DNA of 64,000 bases from Tropicibacter naphthalenivorans (GTDB taxonomy: Bacteria > Pseudomonadota > Alphaproteobacteria > Rhodobacterales > Rhodobacteraceae). Both the position numbers and the translations under genes were made by a program. Below are positions 35,407 to 45,325 of this stretch, piece after piece; position 1 is the first letter of the stretch, and each line of letters starts with the position of its first letter. Under the pieces are notes generated by a model. It was not told the DNA's origin. It made no database searches and saw only the letters and a program-made list of their open reading frames with translations. The stretch covers positions 260,560-324,559 of the forward strand of contig NZ_FWXX01000002.1 in the NCBI RefSeq assembly GCF_900176475.1, read 5' to 3'.

Positions 35407-37071
35407 ATGACAGTCATGACCAAGCAGGACCGGATCCATCCGGGCGCCACGCTTTACGCCCGCGAATTCAAGCAAGGTCTGCTGGATCGCCGCGAGTTCC
35501 TTGCGCGCACCACCGCTTTGGGGGTTGGCGCGGGTGCGGCCTATATGCTGGGCGGCCTTGCCCAGCCCGCGCAGGCGGCGGCCCACGCCAATCGCGGCGG
35601 CACCGTGCGGATGCAGATGGAAGTGCGCGCCTTCAAGGATCCGCGCACCTACGATTGGACGCAGATCGCCTATCTGACGGCGGGCACGTTGGAATATCTG
35701 GTCGAGTACAACTCGGACGGCACCTTCCGCGGGATGCTGCTGAGCGGCTGGGACGTAAACGACGACGCGACCGAATTCCGCCTGCACGTGCGCGAGGGCG
35801 TAACCTGGAACAACGGCGATCCCTTTACCGCCGAGGACGTGGCGCGCAACATCGAAGGCTGGTGTGACAAGTCGGTCGAGGGTAACTCGATGGCGGGCCG
35901 CATGGCGACGCTGATCGACGAGGCCACCGGCAAGGCCGCCGAGGGCGCGATCACCGTGGATGGCAACACCGTTGTGCTGAAAACCTCCAGCCCGGACATC
36001 ACCATCATCCCCGGCATGGCCGACTATCCGGCGGCGATTGTGCATTCGGGCTTTGACGCCACCGCGCCCTTGGCCGATCTGATCGGCACCGGCCCGATGC
36101 GCGTCACCAGCCACGAGGTCGGCGTCAAGGCCGTCGTGACCAAGGACCGCGACTGGTGGGGCGATAGCGCCTTTGACGAGGGCGGTTTCTACTTCGACAC
36201 CATCGAATACATCGACTACGGCACCGACCCGGCGGCGTGGATCGCGGCGGTCGAGGCCGAAGAGGTCGACGTTCTGTACGAATCCGTTGGCGACTTTGTC
36301 GACATTCTCGATGGTCTGGGCTGGGCGAAATCCGAGATTGCCACCGGCTCGACCATCGTTGTGCGCCCCAACCAGCTGGCCGAAGTGGACGGCATGAAGC
36401 CCTACGCCGACAAGCGCGCGCGTCAGGCGATTGCCATGGCCGTGGACAACGAGATCTGCCTGGAGCTGGGCAACGCAGGGCGCGGCATCAACGCCGACAA
36501 CTGCCACGTGGGCCCCGTCCACCCCGAGCATGACCCTTCGGTGACCCGCCTGCCCTACGATCCGGTCAAGGCGCTGGAGCTGTGGAAAGAGGCCGGCATG
36601 GAAGACTTCGAGATGGAAATCCACTCGATCGACGATGACTGGCGCAAGAACACCACCGACTCGGTGGCGGCGCAGCTGCGCGACGCAGGGTTCAAGGTGA
36701 AACGCACCATCCTGCCCGGCTCGACCTTTTGGAACGACTGGACCAAGTATCCGTTCAGCTCGACCAACTGGAACCACCGTCCCTTGGGGACGCAGGTGCT
36801 GGGTCTGGCCTATCGTTCGGGCGAGGCGTGGAACGAGTTTGGCTGGTCCAACCCCGAGTTCGACGCCCTGCTGGCCGAAGCCAACGCCATCGCCGATGCG
36901 GACAAGCGCCGCGAGGTGATGGGCAAGATGCAGGCGATCATCATCGACGAAGGTGTGACGATCCAGCCGTACTGGCGCACGCTTTACCGTCACTACAACG
37001 CCGACAAGGTCGCGGGCGCAGAGCAGCACATCGCCTATCTGCCGCAGATCTACAAGTGGAGCGTCGTCTAA
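35407..37071 (+). CDS. Peptide-type ABC transporter substrate-binding protein (Tat signal)
   Basis: A 554-residue periplasmic binding protein of family 5 (DppA/OppA-like). The N-terminus carries a twin-arginine signal: [20 protein letters not shown] with RR at 28-29, a hydrophobic stretch and cleavage near AQAAA (about 57). The mature part has [40 protein letters not shown] and [13 protein letters not shown]. The ATG has AGGGAG six bases upstream. It is the first gene of a binding protein, two permeases and one double ATPase operon; the ligand (peptide, opine or similar) cannot be told from sequence. Tat export suggests folding before export. Confidence 0.93.
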   Translation: MTVMTKQDRIHPGATLYAREFKQGLLDRREFLARTTALGVGAGAAYMLGGLAQPAQAAAHANRGGTVRMQMEVRAFKDPRTYDWTQIAYLTAGTLEYLVEYNSDGTFRGMLLSGWDVNDDATEFRLHVREGVTWNNGDPFTAEDVARNIEGWCDKSVEGNSMAGRMATLIDEATGKAAEGAITVDGNTVVLKTSSPDITIIPGMADYPAAIVHSGFDATAPLADLIGTGPMRVTSHEVGVKAVVTKDRDWWGDSAFDEGGFYFDTIEYIDYGTDPAAWIAAVEAEEVDVLYESVGDFVDILDGLGWAKSEIATGSTIVVRPNQLAEVDGMKPYADKRARQAIAMAVDNEICLELGNAGRGINADNCHVGPVHPEHDPSVTRLPYDPVKALELWKEAGMEDFEMEIHSIDDDWRKNTTDSVAAQLRDAGFKVKRTILPGSTFWNDWTKYPFSSTNWNHRPLGTQVLGLAYRSGEAWNEFGWSNPEFDALLAEANAIADADKRREVMGKMQAIIIDEGVTIQPYWRTLYRHYNADKVAGAEQHIAYLPQIYKWSVV

Positions 37072-37175
37072 GCGATGCCTTGGGGGTCGCCCGTGTGGCG
37101 GCCCCTTTTCGCGCGCTCCGCGCGTCACGATAAACGGGCCGGCAATGCACTGGCCCCCAGCCGACAGGGGCATCC

Positions 37176-38222
37176 ATGGGACTGTTCATCCTCAGGCGCG
37201 TCGGGGTCATGATCCTGACGGCTTTGTGCCTGACCTTCCTCGTCTTTTTCCTGACGAACCTTTATCCAAACCTTGAAAAGCTCGCCAAGACCGAAGGCAA
37301 CTTTCGGATGTCCGACGCCGAGGTGGCAAGCTGGCTGGAAAAGGGGGGCTATCTGCAACCCCTGCCCGTCAAGTATGGCGAATGGCTGGGGGTTTTGCCG
37401 TCCTACACGCATACCGCCGAGAATGGCGACGTGTCCGGGCGCTGCATCCTGCCGGGGATGACCGCCGAGGACGCCCCGCGCTATTGCGGCATCCTGCAAG
37501 GGCACTGGGGCTGGTCCACGGTGTTCAAGGATGAGGTGGGCGCGATCATCGGCACGCGCCTTGGCCTGACGGGCAAGCTGATGTTCTGGGTGATGATGCT
37601 GATGGTGCCCTCGGCGCTGTTGATCGGCGTTCTGGCCGGGATGCGCGAAGGCTCGGTCACCGACCGGTCGCTGTCCACCGCCTCGATCATCACCACGGCG
37701 ACGCCGGAATACGTATCGGGCGTGCTGTTCATCGCGGTGTTCGCCTCTTCTGCCGTGGGGCTGAAATGGTTCAAGGGCACCGCGACCTCGGCGATGGAGA
37801 ACGCAAATTTCGAGAACTTCTTTCTGCCGGTGCTGACCATTGCGCTGTATGGCATGGGCTACATCGCGCGGATGACGCGGGCGTCGATGGCCGAAGTCAT
37901 GACCGCGCAATATATCCGCACCGCGCGTCTAAAAGGCGTGAGCTTTCCGAACATCGTCATGAAACACGCGCTGCGCAACGCGCTGATCGCGCCCTTTACC
38001 GTCATCATGCTGCAATTCCCGTGGCTTCTGAACGGGGTGGTGATCGTCGAGACGCTGTTCAACTACAAAGGCTTTGGCTGGACGCTGGTTCAGGCCGCCG
38101 GGAACAACGACATCGAGCTGCTCTTGGGCGTCTCTGTGGTGTCGGTCATCGTGGTTCTGGTGACGCAGCTGATTTCGGATATCGGCTATGTCTACCTCAA
38201 CCCGCGCATCAGCGTCACGTAA
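37176..38222 (+). CDS. ABC transporter permease (DppB-like)
   Basis: A 348-residue inner-membrane permease. It has the N-terminal ILRRVGVMILTALCLTFLVF helix, a long periplasmic insert (about 35-120) and a five-helix core. The coupling loop reads TARLKGVSFPNIVMKHALRN, the EAA motif that docks onto the ATPase. It follows the binding protein by about 100 bases and precedes the second permease by 12. Confidence 0.93.
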   Translation: MGLFILRRVGVMILTALCLTFLVFFLTNLYPNLEKLAKTEGNFRMSDAEVASWLEKGGYLQPLPVKYGEWLGVLPSYTHTAENGDVSGRCILPGMTAEDAPRYCGILQGHWGWSTVFKDEVGAIIGTRLGLTGKLMFWVMMLMVPSALLIGVLAGMREGSVTDRSLSTASIITTATPEYVSGVLFIAVFASSAVGLKWFKGTATSAMENANFENFFLPVLTIALYGMGYIARMTRASMAEVMTAQYIRTARLKGVSFPNIVMKHALRNALIAPFTVIMLQFPWLLNGVVIVETLFNYKGFGWTLVQAAGNNDIELLLGVSVVSVIVVLVTQLISDIGYVYLNPRISVT

Positions 38223-38234
38223 GGGGGCCGGATC

Positions 38235-39425
38235 ATGGAAGCTTTGTCCTGGGGCGGCATCATCGCCCAATTGTTCCTACAGTTCACCCCGGTGTGGATT
38301 GCCTTGATCGCCACCTTTGCCGTGTCGATTGTGTTCAAACGCAACCTTGGCCTGTATGGCAAGCTGTTCGACAGCGTGATCGGCATGGTGGGCTTTGCCA
38401 TCGTGATGTTCTGGGTCTACACCGCGCTGTTCACCGGATTGTTCGACATGATCGCCACGCATGACGCGCTGAGCCAAGTGTCTGGCATGAAAAACAAAGT
38501 CCCCGGCACCGCGCTGCGCCGCCCCGAAGACGGTCAGTTCGCGTGGTACCTTTTGGGCGGTGACAACCTTGCGCGCGATGTGTTCAGCCGGGTGGTCAAA
38601 GGCTCGGTGGTGGTGATCCAGATCGCGCCCTTGGCGACGCTGTTCGCCTTTATGGTCGGGATCACTTTGGGCCTGCCTGCGGGGTATTACGGCGGGCGGC
38701 TGGACACGGTGCTGAGCTTTGCCGCGAACCTGATCCTCGCCTTTCCGGTGATCTTGCTGTTCTACCTGCTGGTGACGCCAGAGATCGTCGCGACGGGCCT
38801 GCCGCAGTACATGGCTGTGGTCTTATTCGTCTTTCCGCTGGTGTTCTTTGCGGTGCTGATCCATTCGCGGTTCCGCACGCAACCGGGCAAGAACAAGCTG
38901 TACCTGGCGGTGGTGCTGGTGCCGCTCGCGCTGCTCTACCTGTCGCTGATCAACGAGGCCGGATCCAAGATCGCCTTTTGGCCGCTGGACTTCTTTGACG
39001 TGCCGGGCGGGATTTTGGTGGTGTTCGTGTCGGTGGTCTTTGTGAACTCGCCCACGGTGTTCCGCATCGTGCGCGGGCTGGCCATGGACATCAAGACGCG
39101 CGACTACGTGGCGGCAGCGCAGACCCGCGGCGAAGGCCCGTGGTACATCATGCTGTGGGAAATCCTGCCCAACGCGCGCGGGCCGCTGATCGTCGATTTC
39201 TGCCTGCGCATTGGCTACACAACCATCCTGCTGGGAACCTTGGGGTTCTTTGGCCTTGGCCTGCCGCCCGAGAGCCCGGACTGGGGGTCGACCATCAACG
39301 AGGGGCGCAAGCTGTTGTCGATCTACCTGCACCCTGCCTTGCCGCCGGCCTTTGCGCTGTTGTCGCTGGTGCTGGGGTTAAACCTGTTGGCGGATGGTCT
39401 GCGCGAAGAGTCCTTGCGCGATTGA
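38235..39425 (+). CDS. ABC transporter permease (DppC-like)
   Basis: A 396-residue second permease. It has two extra N-terminal helices and then the OppC-type periplasmic entry (GGDNLARDVFSRVVKGSVVV). The EAA loop reads AAAQTRGEGPWYIMLWEILP. The end is GLGLPPESPDWGSTINEG and LNLLADGLREESLRD, typical of the family. It is longer than DppC (about 300) because of the N-terminal helices and an insert near 210-260. Confidence 0.92.
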   Translation: MEALSWGGIIAQLFLQFTPVWIALIATFAVSIVFKRNLGLYGKLFDSVIGMVGFAIVMFWVYTALFTGLFDMIATHDALSQVSGMKNKVPGTALRRPEDGQFAWYLLGGDNLARDVFSRVVKGSVVVIQIAPLATLFAFMVGITLGLPAGYYGGRLDTVLSFAANLILAFPVILLFYLLVTPEIVATGLPQYMAVVLFVFPLVFFAVLIHSRFRTQPGKNKLYLAVVLVPLALLYLSLINEAGSKIAFWPLDFFDVPGGILVVFVSVVFVNSPTVFRIVRGLAMDIKTRDYVAAAQTRGEGPWYIMLWEILPNARGPLIVDFCLRIGYTTILLGTLGFFGLGLPPESPDWGSTINEGRKLLSIYLHPALPPAFALLSLVLGLNLLADGLREESLRD

Positions 39426-39437
39426 TTGTTCTGTGGA

Positions 39438-39482
39438 CTGGGGCGCTGCCCCAGACCCCGGGATATTTGAAAAGAGAAGAAG
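39438..39482 (+). repeat. Dispersed intergenic repeat, copy A
   Basis: A hairpin CTGGGGC-GCT-GCCCCAG is followed by CCCCGGGATATTTGAAAA and GAGAAGAAG. The same module recurs at 45235-45291 and 49769-49825, and its tail inverted at 55793-55815. It lies between the second permease and the ATPase gene. Confidence 0.85.
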
Positions 39483-39519
39483 ACAGGGGCTGCGACGTGC
39501 CTTGGCTGGGAGAGAAAGC

Positions 39520-41604
39520 ATGACAGATGCGTATGATGGGCCGATTTTGGAGATTGATCGGCTGTCGATCTCGTTCTTTACGCGGTTGCGGGAAATCCCG
39601 GCGGTGATGGATTTTTCCGTCAAGGTGATGCCCGGCGAGGCGGTGGGCCTTGTTGGCGAAAGTGGCTGTGGCAAGTCCACGGTGGCCTTGGGGGTGATGC
39701 AGGATCTGGGCAAGAATGGCCGGATCGTTGGCGGGTCGATCAAGTTCAAGGGGCGCGATCTGGGCGAGATGTCGGCCGAGGAGCTGCGCAGCGTGCGGGG
39801 CTCTGAGATTGCGATGATTTACCAAGAGCCGATGGCCTCGCTGAACCCGGCGATGAAGATCGGGCGGCAGTTGATGGAGGTGCCGATCATCCACAAGGGG
39901 GTGTCCGAGCAGGAGGCTTATGATCGGGCGTTGCAGGTGGTGACGGATGTGAAACTGCCTGATCCGAAACGGATTTTGGACAGCTATCCGCATCAGCTGT
40001 CGGGCGGGCAGCAGCAGCGGATCGTCATCGCCATGGCGCTGATGGCCGAGCCGTCGCTGTTGATTTTGGACGAGCCGACGACGGCGTTGGACGTGACGGT
40101 CGAGGCGGCGGTGGTCGAGCTGGTCAAGGAGCTGGGGGCAAAGTACGGCACCTCGATGCTGTTCATCTCGCACAACCTTGGGCTGGTGTTGGAGACCTGC
40201 GACCGGATTTGCGTGATGTATTCCGGCGAAGCGGTGGAGCGCGGGTCGATCGCGGATGTGTTCGACGAGATGCAACACCCCTATACGCAGGCGCTGTTCC
40301 GGTCGATCCCCCTGCCCGGCGCGGACAAGACGGCCCGGCCGCTGGTCGCCATTCCGGGGAACTTTCCTTTGCCGCATGAGCGCCCGCCGGGCTGTAACTT
40401 TGGCCCGCGCTGCGACTATTTCGAGGCGGGGCGCTGTGATGCGCAGGACATTCCGATGTTCGACGTGCCGGGGAACGAGCGCCATGCCACACGCTGTTTG
40501 AAGTTCGCCGAGATCGACTGGGCGGCGTCGCTTGAAGGGGTCGAGGTCAAAGAAAAACCCGAGCCGGGCAAGGTTGTGCTGAAGATGGACAACCTCAAGA
40601 AATACTACGAGGTGGCGGCCAATGCCTTGTTCGGCGGGGCCGGTGCCAAGAAGGTGGTGAAGGCCAACGAAACGCTGAGCTTTGAGGCGCGCGAGAGTGA
40701 GACTTTGGCGATTGTGGGCGAATCCGGTTGCGGAAAATCCACCTTTGCCAAGGTGTTGATGGGGCTGGAGACGGCGACCGATGGGGCGATCTTGCTGGAC
40801 GGGCGCAACATCGAGAGCACGCCGATCGAGGCGCGCGACACCCGGACGATTGCCGATGTGCAGATGGTGTTCCAGAACCCGTTCGACACGCTGAACCCGT
40901 CGATGACCGTGGGGCGGCAAATCATGCGCGCGCTGGAGATTTTCGGCGTGGGCAACAGCGACGCCGAGCGGCGCGAGCGGATGCTCGAGTTGCTGGATCT
41001 GGTCAAGCTGCCGCGCGCCTTTGCCGACCGGATGCCGCGCCAGCTGTCGGGCGGGCAAAAGCAACGGGTCGGGATTGCGCGGGCCTTTGCCGGGGCGGCG
41101 CGGATCGTGGTGGCGGACGAGCCGGTCTCGGCCCTCGATGTGTCGGTGCAGGCGGCGGTGACCGATCTGTTGATGGAAATCCAGCGCGAGCAAAAGACCA
41201 CGCTGCTGTTCATCAGCCACGATCTGTCCATCGTGCGGTATCTGTCGGATCGGGTGATGGTGATGTACCTGGGCCATGTGGTGGAACTGGGCACCACGGA
41301 TCAGGTCTTTGCCCCGCCCTACCATCCCTATACCGAGGCGCTGCTGTCGGCGGTGCCGATTGCCGACACCAAGGTGCAAAAGCAGCATATCGTGCTGGAG
41401 GGCGACATTCCGTCGGCGATGAACCCGCCGCCCGGGTGCCCGTTCCAGACGCGGTGCCGGTGGAAGTCCAAGGTGGCGGGCGGTCTGTGCGAGAAGGAAG
41501 TCCCGCCGGTGCGGCACCTGGCCGACGGCCATCAGGTCAAGTGCCACCTGCCCGACGCCGAGTTGGCCAATATGGAGCCGGTCATCAAGATTGCTGCTGA
41601 GTGA
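39520..41604 (+). CDS. ABC transporter ATPase, two fused nucleotide-binding domains (DppD-DppF type)
   Basis: A 694-residue cytosolic ATPase that energises the importer. Domain 1 (about 10-330) has Walker A GESGCGKST, signature LSGGQQQR, Walker B LLILDEP and an oligopeptide-type C-terminal Cys cluster (PGCNFGPRCDYFEAGRCD). Domain 2 (about 355-690) repeats this with GESGCGKST, LSGGQKQR, IVVADEP and PGCPFQTRCRW. The Cys clusters are typical of peptide/nickel transporters and may hold an Fe-S centre. The ATG has GGGAGAG upstream. It overlaps the convergent PilZ-like gene by 20 bases. Confidence 0.95.
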   Translation: MTDAYDGPILEIDRLSISFFTRLREIPAVMDFSVKVMPGEAVGLVGESGCGKSTVALGVMQDLGKNGRIVGGSIKFKGRDLGEMSAEELRSVRGSEIAMIYQEPMASLNPAMKIGRQLMEVPIIHKGVSEQEAYDRALQVVTDVKLPDPKRILDSYPHQLSGGQQQRIVIAMALMAEPSLLILDEPTTALDVTVEAAVVELVKELGAKYGTSMLFISHNLGLVLETCDRICVMYSGEAVERGSIADVFDEMQHPYTQALFRSIPLPGADKTARPLVAIPGNFPLPHERPPGCNFGPRCDYFEAGRCDAQDIPMFDVPGNERHATRCLKFAEIDWAASLEGVEVKEKPEPGKVVLKMDNLKKYYEVAANALFGGAGAKKVVKANETLSFEARESETLAIVGESGCGKSTFAKVLMGLETATDGAILLDGRNIESTPIEARDTRTIADVQMVFQNPFDTLNPSMTVGRQIMRALEIFGVGNSDAERRERMLELLDLVKLPRAFADRMPRQLSGGQKQRVGIARAFAGAARIVVADEPVSALDVSVQAAVTDLLMEIQREQKTTLLFISHDLSIVRYLSDRVMVMYLGHVVELGTTDQVFAPPYHPYTEALLSAVPIADTKVQKQHIVLEGDIPSAMNPPPGCPFQTRCRWKSKVAGGLCEKEVPPVRHLADGHQVKCHLPDAELANMEPVIKIAAE

Positions 41605-42580
41605 CGCGGCCCGGCGCGCCCGGCCCGGTTTCGGGGGCGCCGATCACCTTTTCGACCAAAGCATCGTCGCCATCGCCGGACTTCTTGACGTAGAACGGTG
41701 AAATCGACGACAGCCGCAGCATCTGCTTTTGCGTGCGCAGGGAAATCGGCTGCGCAAAGCGAAAGTCCGTGACTTTTTCGTGGATCGTTGCGATCTGCGC
41801 GAGCACGTCGTGCTGACCGATCTGCAAGCGCACCTTGCCGCTGCGCATCCTGGGTAGTTGCTCGTCAAAGGCCGCAGGCTTGGCCGCGTAAAAGCGAAAA
41901 CCGCCCTTGCCAAGCGTGATCACCCGCCCTTTTAGGACCGTACTGCCCACGCGCAGCTCGGCGGAGATGCGGCAAGCCTTGCGGTTATAGACCAGCGCCA
42001 GAATCCAGCGCGACAGCACATCGACCCCGACAAAAGAGCCAATCAGCACGGCCAGCACCATGATCAGGTTGCCGGCTGTCACCATTTGCTCGCGCTGGCT
42101 GCGCGGCTCTGACAGACCATCGGAGGGGCTGCCAGGCAGAAAGCCGCCCAATCGCCCGCTCTGGATTTTCTGGAAAAAGGTCATATCGGCCTGCTGACAG
42201 GCCAGCGTCGCCTGCACATCCAGATCGGACAGCAGGTTCGCCAACCGCCGCGGGTTGCGCATGACCCCGTCCGAGGCGGCAATATCCGCCGTCGCAAGGA
42301 TATCCAGCACCGTCGAGGACGTGCTTTGCAGGCCGTTCTCGGTCAAATCCGCGATCACGTCATCCTCGGACAGGCCGGACAAGGCGTCCGAAATGCGGGC
42401 GCGCTGCGCATCGGTCAGATACCCAAGGCTTTGCGACAGAGGCATCAGGACACGCGTCAGCCGCGCCAGTTCCGGCGGCAACTGGCAGTTTTGCGCCGCC
42501 ACAGGCACAGCAAAGCCGATCGCCAAAGCGACGACCAGGGTCCGCCACGCGAGACCGATGAAATGAAACCTTTGCGGCAT
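41585..42580 (-). CDS. Membrane protein with periplasmic N-terminus and PilZ-like cytosolic domain
   Basis: A 331-residue protein. A signal-like N-terminus (about 1-29, ending PVAAQ) is followed by a helical periplasmic region (30-168), one transmembrane segment (about 170-198) and a cytosolic beta-rich domain. At 200-204 it has RKACR, which fits the RxxxR c-di-GMP motif of PilZ domains. The second PilZ motif is expected about 20 residues later; here it reads TLGKGGFRF, lacking the usual Asp/Ser. It may therefore bind c-di-GMP weakly or not at all. PilZ is an inference from this pattern. A cyclase is encoded at 1885-3288. Confidence 0.6.
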   Translation of the reverse strand: MPQRFHFIGLAWRTLVVALAIGFAVPVAAQNCQLPPELARLTRVLMPLSQSLGYLTDAQRARISDALSGLSEDDVIADLTENGLQSTSSTVLDILATADIAASDGVMRNPRRLANLLSDLDVQATLACQQADMTFFQKIQSGRLGGFLPGSPSDGLSEPRSQREQMVTAGNLIMVLAVLIGSFVGVDVLSRWILALVYNRKACRISAELRVGSTVLKGRVITLGKGGFRFYAAKPAAFDEQLPRMRSGKVRLQIGQHDVLAQIATIHEKVTDFRFAQPISLRTQKQMLRLSSISPFYVKKSGDGDDALVEKVIGAPETGPGAPGRVTQQQS

Positions 42581-42676
42581 AAACCGCCCCTTTTGATGTC
42601 GTCCGCCTGTCCGGACCGTCGCATCAAAGGCATAACGAAGGCTTAAGTGCCCCCGATGAAAAAGGAATTAAAAAGG

Positions 42677-43309
42677 TTAACTTCCGTATATCTTTTTAAC
42701 GTAATTGCGCGTTTCGCGGTAGGGCGGCACGCCGCCGTGTTTGATCACCGCGCCGGGACCGGCGTTATAGGCGGCCAAAGCCAGCTTCCAAGAGCCGAAC
42801 TTGCGGTACTGGATTTTCAGATATTTCGCCCCGCCATCAAGGTTTTGCGCCGGATCGTGCGGATCGACCCCCAGCGATTTCGCGGTGCCGGGCATCAGCT
42901 GCGCAAGGCCGATCGCGCCCTTGTGGGACAGCGCCTTGGCGTTAAAGCGCGACTCTTGCATGACCAGCCGCAGGAACAGGTCTTCGGGAATGCCATGCCG
43001 GCGCGCGGCGGCGCGGGCCATCTCGGCGTAGGGGCCGTTGTATTTACCACGATATGTGGGCAAAGGCCCGCCGTCCGCCGTGCCCCACTTGGTGGGCGTG
43101 ACCACCTTGGGCGGCAGCAGCCGCACCGAGTTGTTGTACTGCTGGGCGGCCCGCGTATCGAGCACCCGCGTCTGCGTGGAAAACAACAGCTTACGCTTTT
43201 TCGTGGCGGTCTCTGCCACGGCGCTGGACGCCATCAGACCGACGACAATAGCCACCCCGAAAGTGGCCTTGATGCCCACCCGCATCGCTCTGGTCAAATT
43301 ACCAGCCAT
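42677..43309 (-). CDS. Exported lytic transglycosylase (SLT family)
   Basis: A 210-residue periplasmic enzyme that cleaves peptidoglycan glycan strands to 1,6-anhydroMurNAc. A signal peptide of about 32 residues ends SSAVAE. The SLT domain (about 90-208) reads [20 protein letters not shown] with catalytic E119, then [17 protein letters not shown] and [13 protein letters not shown]. It is divergent from ssb. A CGCCCG/CGGGCG inverted repeat at 43316-43338 lies just before its start. Confidence 0.92.
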   Translation of the reverse strand: MAGNLTRAMRVGIKATFGVAIVVGLMASSAVAETATKKRKLLFSTQTRVLDTRAAQQYNNSVRLLPPKVVTPTKWGTADGGPLPTYRGKYNGPYAEMARAAARRHGIPEDLFLRLVMQESRFNAKALSHKGAIGLAQLMPGTAKSLGVDPHDPAQNLDGGAKYLKIQYRKFGSWKLALAAYNAGPGAVIKHGGVPPYRETRNYVKKIYGS

Positions 43310-43454
43310 ACCATTCGCCCGTTAACTAAGTTCGGGCGCATATTAGCCGATTGGCGAGATTCGTGAAGCCCCCCGCCCCCCGGCCCCTTACAGGCAGGGC
43401 TGCCTTGCGTTAGGGTCGGCCAACATTCGCCGATAAGATTCGAAAGGGAAGAGA

Positions 43455-43988
43455 ATGGCCGGTTCCGTGAACAAGGTGATCCTTGTAGGCAATCTGGGGC
43501 GCGACCCCGAGGTGCGCAATTTCCAGAACGGTGGCAAGGTCTGCAACCTGCGGATCGCCACGTCGGAAAACTGGAAGGACCGCAACACCGGGGAACGCCG
43601 CGAGCGCACCGAATGGCACTCGGTTGCGATCTTCCAGGAGGGGCTGGTGCGTGTGGCCGAACAGTACCTGCGCAAGGGCTCCAAGGTGTATATCGAAGGC
43701 CAGCTCCAGACCCGCAAGTGGCAGGACCAAAGCGGTCAGGATCGCTATTCGACCGAGGTGGTGCTGCAAGGCTTTGGCGGCACGCTGGTGATGCTGGATG
43801 GCCGTGACGGCGGCGGCTCTGGTGGTGGCGGCGGCTATGGCGGCGGCTCGCAGGGCGGCGGTTACGGCGGCGATTACGGCGGTGGCGGCGGCTACGACGA
43901 TGGCGGCTATGGCGGCGGCTCTTCGGGCGGTGGCTCTGGCCCCTCGCGCGCCCCGGCCCGCGACATCGACGACGAAATCCCGTTCTAA
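43455..43988 (+). CDS. ssb: Single-stranded DNA-binding protein
   Basis: A 177-residue SSB. The OB fold (about 1-112) begins [20 protein letters not shown] and includes [21 protein letters not shown] Gly/Tyr/Ser-rich disordered linker (about 115-165) follows, and the C-terminal acidic tip DDEIPF recruits partner proteins. AGGGAAG precedes the ATG. A strong terminator follows. Confidence 0.98.
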   Translation: MAGSVNKVILVGNLGRDPEVRNFQNGGKVCNLRIATSENWKDRNTGERRERTEWHSVAIFQEGLVRVAEQYLRKGSKVYIEGQLQTRKWQDQSGQDRYSTEVVLQGFGGTLVMLDGRDGGGSGGGGGYGGGSQGGGYGGDYGGGGGYDDGGYGGGSSGGGSGPSRAPARDIDDEIPF

Positions 43989-44010
43989 GCGGGACGCATT
44001 TCACAACACG

Positions 44011-44044
44011 AACGGCGGGTGCCCCAGCGGCCCCGCCGTTTTTG
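44011..44044 (+). terminator. Rho-independent terminator after ssb
   Basis: AACGGCGGG (44011-44019) and CCCGCCGTT (44032-44040) form a perfect 9-bp stem with a T run to 44043. Confidence 0.9.
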
Positions 44045-44162
44045 TTTGCCGAGTTTTTTCTTCTCCCAGTTTTTCTTTACACCGGGCGGTGTCTGCTCTG
44101 GCATTGGCCCCCGGTGCATCCTACCTTTTGATTAACCAAAAGTTATTCAGGCAGGAGACGTC

Positions 44163-45224
44163 ATGTCTTGGTCATTTCCCATCGGTCGTTTTCTGGGGTC
44201 AGAGCTGCGGGTGCACGCGACGTTTTTCCTGCTGTTGGCGTGGATTGCGGCGGGTGCCTGGTCGTCCGGGGGCGCGGCGGCGGCGCTGGCCAACACCTTG
44301 TTTGTGCTCGCGCTTTTTGCCTGCGTGGTGGCGCATGAATATGGGCACGCCTTGATGGCGCGGCGCTATGGGATCAAGACGCCGGACATCACCTTGCTGC
44401 CGATTGGCGGCATGGCGCGGATGGAACGGATGCCGGAAAAGCCCATGCAAGAGGTGGCCGTGGCGCTGGCCGGGCCTGCGGTCAACGTGGTGATCTGGGC
44501 GGTGCTGACGGGCCTTGGTGTGACCACCGATGCGCAGGTGCTGGCCGATCCCATGAGCGGCGCGGATTTCCTTGGGCAGCTGGCGGCGGTGAACCTGTTT
44601 TTGGCGGTATTCAACCTGATCCCGGCCTTTCCCATGGACGGAGGCCGGGTGCTGCGTGCGCTTTTGGCGGCGCGGATGGACCGGGTGAAGGCGACCAGGC
44701 TGGCCGCGAATATTGGCCAGGTGGCGGCGTTTCTGTTTGCCTTTTGGGGGATCACCTCGGGCAACCTGGTGCTGGTGCTGATCGCCGTGTTCATCTTTAT
44801 GGCCGCGCAGGCCGAGGCGAACGAGGTCGAGTCGCGCTCTGTCGCGCATGGGCTGAAGTTGCGCGATGCGGTGATCACCAGCTTTGAGAGCCTCGCGCCC
44901 AGCGATCCGATGCACGTCGCGGGCCAGGTTTTGATCCGCACGACGCAGCATGAGTTCCCGGTGTTGGATCAGGAGGGCCGTTTGGCAGGGTTCCTGACGC
45001 GCGGGGCGCTGTTCCAGGCGATGGCCGAGGGGCACAACACGCATCCGGTGGCAGAGGAGATGGTGGATGTGCCGCAGATGCCCTTGGGAGCGCCCTTGGA
45101 AGAGGCGTTGGATGTGCTCGCGCAGGCGCCGGCGATTGCGGCGGTGGACAAGCCTGGGGTGGTCGTAGGGTATACAACGCGGGAGAACGTGGGCGAGTTG
45201 ATCGTTTTGCGGTCGCGTCGGTAG
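44163..45224 (+). CDS. Site-2 protease family membrane metalloprotease with CBS domains
   Basis: A 353-residue M50B protease. Six or so membrane helices lie in residues 15-215. The zinc motif is HEYGH at 58-62, with the third ligand in FPMDGGRV (D159). A C-terminal pair of CBS domains (about 235-350; LRDAVITSFESLAPSDPMHV, then FPVLDQEGRLAGFLT) probably senses adenine nucleotides. It is a different subfamily from RseP, resembling SpoIVFB-type proteases. The substrate is unknown. RBS: GGAGA before the ATG. Confidence 0.92.
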   Translation: MSWSFPIGRFLGSELRVHATFFLLLAWIAAGAWSSGGAAAALANTLFVLALFACVVAHEYGHALMARRYGIKTPDITLLPIGGMARMERMPEKPMQEVAVALAGPAVNVVIWAVLTGLGVTTDAQVLADPMSGADFLGQLAAVNLFLAVFNLIPAFPMDGGRVLRALLAARMDRVKATRLAANIGQVAAFLFAFWGITSGNLVLVLIAVFIFMAAQAEANEVESRSVAHGLKLRDAVITSFESLAPSDPMHVAGQVLIRTTQHEFPVLDQEGRLAGFLTRGALFQAMAEGHNTHPVAEEMVDVPQMPLGAPLEEALDVLAQAPAIAAVDKPGVVVGYTTRENVGELIVLRSRR

Positions 45225-45234
45225 ATGTGATGGA

Positions 45235-45291
45235 GGGGGCTCTGCCCCCGGCCCTTTGGGCCTCCCCCGGGATATTTTGGAAGAGAAGAAG
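45235..45291 (+). repeat. Dispersed intergenic repeat, copy B
   Basis: GGGGGC-TCT-GCCCCC hairpin, a second GGCCCTTTGGGCC hairpin, then CCCCCGGGATATTTTGGA and AGAGAAGAAG. It lies between the convergent site-2 protease and aroB genes. Confidence 0.85.
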
Positions 45292-45325
45292 CTGGGGCGT
45301 GCGCCAGGGGTTGGGGCCGTCCGGG

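Noticed and set aside
35311-37173. A 620-codon minus-strand frame opposite the binding protein
   Set aside because: Antisense shadow; the plus strand has a Tat signal and family 5 binding-protein motifs.
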